Below, in pieces: positions 31,003 through 35,379 of a stretch of DNA of 35,379 bases. The notes under the pieces are model-generated. The model made no database searches. It saw only the letters and a list, made by a program, of their open reading frames with translations, and had not been told where the DNA came from. The translations under genes were made by a program, and so were the position numbers. This DNA is from Caulobacter sp. (GTDB lineage Bacteria > Pseudomonadota > Alphaproteobacteria > Caulobacterales > Caulobacteraceae), in assembly GCA_017744495.1 (NCBI GenBank), contig JAGIBE010000220.1, positions 1 through 35,379 on the forward strand, given 5' to 3'. Each line of letters starts with the position of its first letter. Positions within the stretch are counted from its first letter, which is position 1.

Positions 31003-31746
31003 TCAAACCCGCCCCGTCGCCACCGCCCAGGTCAGGCGCAGCTGCTTCTCCAGTTCGCCCAACTCCCGCGTCCCCGTCTGAGCGCGCGCGAGGGCAGCCG
31101 GAGCCGCGGCGGGGAACGCGGCCAGAGGCAGGGCCTTCAGCTCGCCCCGCGCCTTGGCCAGGGCGGCATCCACCCGGCGGCGGACGTCGGCCTGGGTCCA
31201 GTCAGCCGGAAGACGCTGAACCCCGGCCCGCTTCAGCCGCCACAGGCCCGCCAGGCCGTAGGCGCGGGCGGCCGCCTGCACGGCGTGGGGATCGGTCTTG
31301 GGGTCCAACCGCCAGGCGGCCAGCATCATCACCGCCCCGGCGGTGGCGTCGATATAGGACAGCACCTGGGCCTCGGTCTCGAACGGCGCGGCGTCGAGGT
31401 CGGCCATGCGGGCCTCGGCCATCTCGGCCAGGGCGCTCAGCGGATAGCCGGCGGCGGCCACGGCCTCGACGGTGGGATGGCGGCGCGCCGGCTGGCCGGC
31501 GGCGATCTCTTCCATGGCCTCGCGCCACCAGGTCAGGCGGATCTCGCCCATCAGGGCGTTGCTGACCCCGCCGGCCACCCGGGCCAGTTCGTAGTTGAAG
31601 GCGTAGAGCGCGATGACGTCGGCCCGCGCCTTGGGATCGGCGATGAACCGGCTGGCCAGCCAGCGGTCGGGATCGACGCGGCGCACCAGGGCGTCCAGGT
31701 CGGTCTCGGGGCCGTCGTTGCGGTGGGCGATGTCCAGCGTCGTCAT
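31003..31746 (-). CDS. Squalene/phytoene synthase-like protein lacking catalytic Asp motifs (NDUFAF6-like)
   Basis: This 247-aa all-helical protein of the SQS/PSY fold shows ALYAFNYELARVAGGVSNALMGEIRLTWWREAM in the place of the first Asp-rich motif, so the DDxxD-type residues that bind the diphosphate are missing. The second motif region (ARAYGLAGLWRLKRAGVQRLPADW) also lacks its Asp cluster. This resembles the NDUFAF6 branch, whose mitochondrial member helps assemble respiratory complex I, and argues against prenyl-diphosphate condensation. The start is the ATG at 31746. It is the last gene of the minus-strand block that begins with secD; a terminator after the PuuD-like gene separates it from the genes before it, so it probably has its own promoter. 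Confidence 0.82.
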   Translation of the reverse strand: MTTLDIAHRNDGPETDLDALVRRVDPDRWLASRFIADPKARADVIALYAFNYELARVAGGVSNALMGEIRLTWWREAMEEIAAGQPARRHPTVEAVAAAGYPLSALAEMAEARMADLDAAPFETEAQVLSYIDATAGAVMMLAAWRLDPKTDPHAVQAAARAYGLAGLWRLKRAGVQRLPADWTQADVRRRVDAALAKARGELKALPLAAFPAAAPAALARAQTGTRELGELEKQLRLTWAVATGRV

Positions 31747-31773
31747 GGGCGCGGCTTATGCGCCGCATCGCCC

Positions 31774-31805
31774 AAAAGAAAAAGGCCCGCTGATTCCAGC
31801 GGGCC
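31774..31805 (-). terminator. Intrinsic terminator of the PuuD-like gene
   Basis: On the minus strand, GGCCCGCTG and CAGCGGGCC pair perfectly over a GAAT loop (31784-31805) and are followed by TTTTTCTTTT (31783-31774). It begins 24 bases after the stop. Confidence 0.9.
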
Positions 31806-31829
31806 CTTCCTGTTCCATGATCGTGCGGA

Positions 31830-32444
31830 TCAGCCGAACAGCGTCTGGTACATCGTCATGCAGGCCAGCATCGGGATGCTGAGCAGCGTGTTGATGCGCG
31901 AGAACAGCATGGCCATCTTGGCGGCCTTGGCTTTCGTGTCGGCGTCGGCCTCGACGATGCCCAGGGCGCGCTTCTGATTCGGCCAGATCACGCCCCAGAC
32001 ATTGATGAACATGATCGTCGCTAGCCACATGCCCAGGCCGATGAACGTGAAGCCCATGTCGGTCCCGCGCTCGTAGCCGTTCCACAGGCCCAAGGTCGCG
32101 GCCTCGGCGAAGTAGCCGCGCGCCACGGCCAGCACCACGCCCATGATCCAGGTCGCCAGGGCGGCCCAGCGGAACCAGAACAGCGCTTCGGGCGCGATGT
32201 ACTTGGAGACGGCCGGCTTCAGCTCGGCCGGGATCTGCGGCATCACCCGGATCTGCACGAAGTTGAAATAGTACAGCAGCCCGATCCACAGGATGCCGAA
32301 GAACACGTGCAGCAGCCGGAAGATCGCTTGGAAATAGGCCGTGTCGATGCCCTGAGGGCTGTGCGCGAAGCCGACCACGATGACAATCGCCAGGATGACG
32401 CTGACGATGATGGTGTTGCGGAAATTGGAGAGTAGCCCGGTCAT
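31830..32444 (-). CDS. PuuD-type membrane protein (Urate_ox_N / DUF989 family)
   Basis: This 204-aa inner-membrane protein has about five hydrophobic segments. The HVFFGILWIGLLYYFNFVQ block with its His, the FRWAALATWIMGVVLA helix and MWLATIMFINVWGVIWPNQK match the membrane domain of PuuD-type urate hydroxylases. In full-length PuuD a cytochrome c domain follows; here the protein stops after the membrane part and has no CxxCH. Automatic pipelines often label such proteins urate hydroxylase, but there are no purine catabolism genes here, so the role is open. The frame opens 20 codons earlier, but ATG 32444 is chosen for AGGGGGAA upstream. It lies between Mth938-like and synthase-like genes, with its own terminator. 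Confidence 0.78.
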   Translation of the reverse strand: MTGLLSNFRNTIIVSVILAIVIVVGFAHSPQGIDTAYFQAIFRLLHVFFGILWIGLLYYFNFVQIRVMPQIPAELKPAVSKYIAPEALFWFRWAALATWIMGVVLAVARGYFAEAATLGLWNGYERGTDMGFTFIGLGMWLATIMFINVWGVIWPNQKRALGIVEADADTKAKAAKMAMLFSRINTLLSIPMLACMTMYQTLFG

Positions 32445-32533
32445 GTCGTTCCCCCTGATGCCCTTGCTTGCACCAAGGTATAGGGCGCCGCGCGGAGTCG
32501 GCAAATAGACACGGTTCGGACTGGTTAGACGAC

Positions 32534-32890
32534 CTAGACGGCGATCAGCGCCGCCGCGAGGCGTCGGCCTTCGCTGGCCAGGACATTATAGGTGCGGGCC
32601 GCGGCCTCGGTGCTCATGAACTCCAGGCCCACACCCGCCGCCTTCAGGGCGTCGCGCACGGGGCGCGGCGGCAGGGCGTTGACCAGACCCACGCCCAGCA
32701 GCACGAACTCCACCGCCCCGCCCGCCGCGAAGACCTCGGCGAAGTCCTCGGGCGTCAGGGCGGCCAGGCTGGTGGCCGACCAGGTCCGCGGCTGATCGTC
32801 GAGGATCAGCAGCGAACCCGGCCGCCACTCGCCGGAGACGCGGAAACCGCCCCCGCCCCAGGCGTCGACCGATGGCGGCTGGCGCAGCAT
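32534..32890 (-). CDS. Mth938-like domain protein (DUF498, NDUFAF3-like)
   Basis: This 118-aa soluble protein covers the whole Mth938-like fold: VDAWGGGGFRVSGEWRPGSLLIL, then VEFVLLGVGLVNALPPRPVRDALKAAGVGLEFMSTEAAARTYNVLASEGRRLAAALI. The GxG and the TYNVL...EGR segments are family hallmarks. The mitochondrial homologue NDUFAF3 is a complex I assembly factor. The ATG at 32890 overlaps the secF stop as TGATG, so it is translationally coupled to secF; an upstream extension of the frame overlaps secF and is rejected. The coupling to the Sec accessory genes is conserved in alphaproteobacteria as far as I recall. The molecular role in bacteria is not established. Confidence 0.88.
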   Translation of the reverse strand: MLRQPPSVDAWGGGGFRVSGEWRPGSLLILDDQPRTWSATSLAALTPEDFAEVFAAGGAVEFVLLGVGLVNALPPRPVRDALKAAGVGLEFMSTEAAARTYNVLASEGRRLAAALIAV

Positions 32891-33837
32891 CAGGGCCGCG
32901 TGCCAGCGCCGAGCTTGATCGCCGTGGCGTCTTCGTCGTTGCGCTTGACGCCCCAGACCAGGATCAGCGGCAGGGCGATATAGACCGACGAATAGGTGCC
33001 GATCAGGATGCCGAAGGTCATGGTGAAGACCAGCGGGAACAACACCGGACCGCCGAACACCATCGTACCGCCCAGGGCCAGCAGGGCCGTCGAGCCGGTG
33101 ATGATCGTCCGCGACAGACGCTCGTTCTCCGACAGGTCGATGATGTCGCGCAGCGGGGTGGTCTTGTACTTGCGCAGGTTCTCCTTGAGACGGTCGAAGG
33201 TGATGACCTTCTCGTTCATGGAGTAGCCGATCACCGTCAGCAGGGCCGCGATCGAGGTCATCGAGAACTCGATCTGCAGCACGGACAACAGGCCCAGCGT
33301 CAGGATGATGTCGTGGAACACGGCCACCACGGCGCCGACGCCGAACTGCCACTGGAAGCGGAACCAGATGTAGCCCAGCATCAGCAATAGGGCCACGCCC
33401 AGGGCCTTGAAGCCGGAGCCCAGCAGTTCGCCCGACACCTTGGCGCCGATGACCGACGGTGCGGGCATGGTCATGGTCGGGAAATGCGCGACCAGCTTCT
33501 GCTTGATCTGGGCGGCCTCGGCGTTTGCGTCCTGGCCGGCCTCCGGGAGGAAGCGGATCATGGCGGAGTTGGGCGAGCCGAAGCCCTGGACCTGGGCATC
33601 GTGGACGCCGATGCGACCGAGTTCGGTGCGCAGTTCGGCCAGGGGGATCGGCGTGGGCATGCGCGCTTCCATGGCGATGCCGCCCTTGAAGTCGATGCCC
33701 AGGTTCAGGCCCTGGGTGAAGAACGAGACGCACGAGCCGATGATCAGCAGGGCCGAGAGGCCGGCGGCGATCGGGGCCCACTTCACGAAGCGGAAGTGGG
33801 TCTCGCGGGGGATCAGGCGGATGAGGGGCCAAGCCAT
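32890..33837 (-). CDS. secF: Protein translocase subunit SecF
   Basis: This 315-aa inner-membrane protein works with SecD to pull exported proteins through SecYEG using the proton motive force. It has the N-terminal TM, a periplasmic domain with the family opening NLGIDFKGGIAMEAR, and a bundle of five further TMs containing GYSMNEKVITFDRLKENLRK, the SecF signature; the usual Asp of GYSxND is Glu here. It ends in a short hydrophilic tail (KRNDEDATAIKLGAGTRP). The ATG at 33837 lies 9 bases after the secD stop, with AGGTTA overlapping that stop. It overlaps the Mth938-like gene by one base at its 3' end. Confidence 0.95.
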   Translation of the reverse strand: MAWPLIRLIPRETHFRFVKWAPIAAGLSALLIIGSCVSFFTQGLNLGIDFKGGIAMEARMPTPIPLAELRTELGRIGVHDAQVQGFGSPNSAMIRFLPEAGQDANAEAAQIKQKLVAHFPTMTMPAPSVIGAKVSGELLGSGFKALGVALLLMLGYIWFRFQWQFGVGAVVAVFHDIILTLGLLSVLQIEFSMTSIAALLTVIGYSMNEKVITFDRLKENLRKYKTTPLRDIIDLSENERLSRTIITGSTALLALGGTMVFGGPVLFPLVFTMTFGILIGTYSSVYIALPLILVWGVKRNDEDATAIKLGAGTRP

Positions 33838-33846
33838 GACGGTAAC

Positions 33847-35379
33847 CTAAGCGATCGGCAGCTTCTTCGGCTTGGCGGCCTTGAACCACCAACCGATGAG
33901 CACTTGAGTGATGATGATGGCGGTGAACACCGAGGTGAACACGCCGATCGAGAGGGTCCAGGCGAAGCCCTTGATGGGACCCGAGCCGAACCCGAACATG
34001 ATCGCCGCGGAGATCAGGCTGGTGATGTTGGCGTCCATGATCGAGACCATGGCCCGGCGGAAGCCGGTGTCGGCCGCCGACATGGGCGATCGTCCCGCCG
34101 CCGCCTCGTCCCTCATCCGTTCGTAGATCAGCACGTTGGCGTCGACCGCGACCGCCAGGGTCAGGATCAGGCCGGCGATGCCGGGGAAGGTCAGGGTGGC
34201 CTGGGTCATCGACATGATGCCTATGATCAGCAGCACGTTCACGATCAGCGCCAGGGCGGCGAAGATGCCGAACAGGCCGTAGGCCAGGATGATGAAGGCG
34301 AACATCGCCGCCGCGCCGATGGCCAGCGAGATGGCGCCGGCCTTGACGGCGTCGGCGCCCAGCTCGGCCCCCACGGTGCGCTGCTCTTCCAGGTTCAGCT
34401 TGGCGGGCAGAGCGCCCGAGCGCAGCAGCAGGGCCAGCTCGGCGGCGCTTTCCGGCGTGAAGTTGCCGGTGATGATGCCCGAACCGCCCGGCAGGGGCTG
34501 GTTGATGCGCGGGTCGGAGATGTACTTGCCGTCCAGCACGATGGCGAAGCGCTTGCCGACGTTGCGGGTCGTCGCGTCGCCGAACTTGCGGGCGCCCGAG
34601 CCGCCGAAGCGGAAGGCGACCACGGCCTGGCCGCTCTGGCTGTCGAACTCCTGGTTGGCGGTCACCAGGTCCTCGCCGGTGACCAGGGCGCGCTTGGCGA
34701 CCGGGATCGGCGGGGCGCCGGGCTGGGTGCCCGGGATGACCACGACGCCGGGCGGGATGCGGCCGGCGACCATGTCGTCCTGGGTGACCGTCTCATCGAC
34801 CATCTGGAAGGTCAGTTTGGCGGTCTGGCCGATCACGGCCTGCAGACGGCTGGGATCGCTCTCACCAGCCGCCTGGATGACGATCCGGTTGCTGCCCTGG
34901 CGGGTGATGGTCGGTTCCTTGGTGCCCAGGGCGTCGATCCGGCGACGGATGGTCTCGATCGACTGCTCCACGGCCTTGGCGGCGTCGGCCTTGGCGGCCT
35001 CGGGCACGAAGCTTAGCTCCAGCTGGCCGCCGCCCTTGTTGTTGACCGTCGTGTCCCGCCCGCCGATCGCGCCGGTTAGCGGCCCGCCGATCGAGCGGCG
35101 CAGCAGGCTGACCGCCTGGTCCACCTTGGCCGGATCGGTAATGCGTACGCGCACGATGCCGCCCGTCTCGCCCAGACCCTCGAACTCGATCTGCTCGTTG
35201 CGCAGCGTGGTGCGAACGTCCTCGACCATGTTGGTCAGGCGTTCCTTGCGCAGCGCGTCGGTGTCGACCTCGTACAGCAGGTACGACCCGCCTTGCAGGT
35301 CGAGGCCCAGGTTCAGCTTCTGGTGGGGAACCCAGCCGGGAAGCGCGTCGAGCGTCTTCTGCGGCAACAGGTTCGGCAG
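33847..35379 (-). CDS. secD: Protein translocase subunit SecD (5' end outside window)
   Basis: The frame is open to the window edge; 510 residues are present and the N-terminal TM1 is missing. Visible parts are LNLGLDLQGGSYLLYEVD at the start of the periplasmic P1 domain, SIETIRRRIDALGTKEPTITRQG, and the TM bundle with VAVDANVLIYERMRDE, the SecD signature whose Asp is involved in proton movement. The protein uses the proton motive force in late steps of protein export. An internal TTG at 35367 could be mistaken for a start, but the frame upstream continues with LPNLLPQK as in intact family members. It is the first visible gene of the minus-strand secD-secF-Mth938 operon. Confidence 0.95.
   Translation of the reverse strand: MPNLLPQKTLDALPGWVPHQKLNLGLDLQGGSYLLYEVDTDALRKERLTNMVEDVRTTLRNEQIEFEGLGETGGIVRVRITDPAKVDQAVSLLRRSIGGPLTGAIGGRDTTVNNKGGGQLELSFVPEAAKADAAKAVEQSIETIRRRIDALGTKEPTITRQGSNRIVIQAAGESDPSRLQAVIGQTAKLTFQMVDETVTQDDMVAGRIPPGVVVIPGTQPGAPPIPVAKRALVTGEDLVTANQEFDSQSGQAVVAFRFGGSGARKFGDATTRNVGKRFAIVLDGKYISDPRINQPLPGGSGIITGNFTPESAAELALLLRSGALPAKLNLEEQRTVGAELGADAVKAGAISLAIGAAAMFAFIILAYGLFGIFAALALIVNVLLIIGIMSMTQATLTFPGIAGLILTLAVAVDANVLIYERMRDEAAAGRSPMSAADTGFRRAMVSIMDANITSLISAAIMFGFGSGPIKGFAWTLSIGVFTSVFTAIIITQVLIGWWFKAAKPKKLPIA

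Noticed and set aside
32534..33892. 452-codon minus-strand frame extending the Mth938-like protein upstream
   Set aside because: The upstream part is an out-of-frame reading of secF; the real start overlaps the secF stop as TGATG.
1..35379. tRNA genes, CRISPR arrays, integrase/transposase genes, prophage genes
   Set aside because: No T-arm (GGTTCRANYCC) with matching acceptor stem, no regularly spaced direct repeats, and no recombinase motifs were seen.

Overview
The window is about 35.4 kb of GC-rich alphaproteobacterial chromosome, most likely Caulobacterales and probably Caulobacter or a close relative. This is inferred from the lpxC-bamD-recN and secD-secF-Mth938 neighbourhoods, the style of the chemoreceptors, the many GTG/TTG starts and the strong GC bias. 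No tRNA, rRNA, CRISPR array, intact transposase or prophage gene was recognised. Both ends are cut inside genes: glyS at the left (3' part only) and secD at the right (5' end missing).

Region 1 (1-13 kb). After the end of glyS comes a five-gene minus-strand run, in transcription order: chemoreceptor, CHASE4 histidine kinase, Baeyer-Villiger-type flavin monooxygenase, hybrid histidine kinase, PhyH-type dioxygenase. An OprB-like porin gene diverges from it. Then comes ppdK, with a leader unusually rich in inverted repeats and a clear terminator after it. In many alphaproteobacteria glyS and ppdK are close neighbours, so the sensory/oxidative block looks like an accessory insertion.

Region 2 (13-20.5 kb). 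A secreted GlcG/HbpS-type protein gene is closely followed by a beta-propeller protein of the GIPC-transferase/GH43-like type. Its 3' end overlaps by 101 bp, antisense, with a GT4 glycosyltransferase. Next are a substrate-binding-domain-less Hsp70 (YegD type), a Tat-exported esterase, a second chemoreceptor, and a RelE/ParE toxin-antitoxin pair whose toxin stop codon overlaps the chemoreceptor stop codon.

Region 3 (20.5-26.5 kb). An HI0933/YhiN flavoprotein is followed by a 650-bp gene-free stretch. It holds a series of perfect hairpins (possible structured RNA), a 9-bp inverted repeat with an AT-rich spacer, and a pair of facing REP-like palindromes (BIME-like). Then come an acyltransferase-3 membrane protein, recN and bamD.

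Region 4 (26.5-35.4 kb). lpxC diverges from a secreted S9 prolyl-oligopeptidase-type peptidase. After that is an unknown four-TM protein whose Shine-Dalgarno is buried in a perfect 12-bp hairpin. A minus-strand block ends the window: secD-secF-Mth938-like protein, then a PuuD-type membrane protein and a squalene/phytoene-synthase-like protein lacking the Asp-rich motifs. The Mth938 and synthase-like proteins are homologues of the mitochondrial complex I assembly factors NDUFAF3 and NDUFAF6, so this block may be a membrane-protein biogenesis module.

Nothing here is plainly a new defence or mobile system. The best leads are the SecDF/NDUFAF-like block with its PuuD-like member, the structured intergenic region with its REP pair, the SD-sequestering hairpin at 29.87 kb, the palindrome-rich ppdK leader, and the chemoreceptor-kinase-monooxygenase run.
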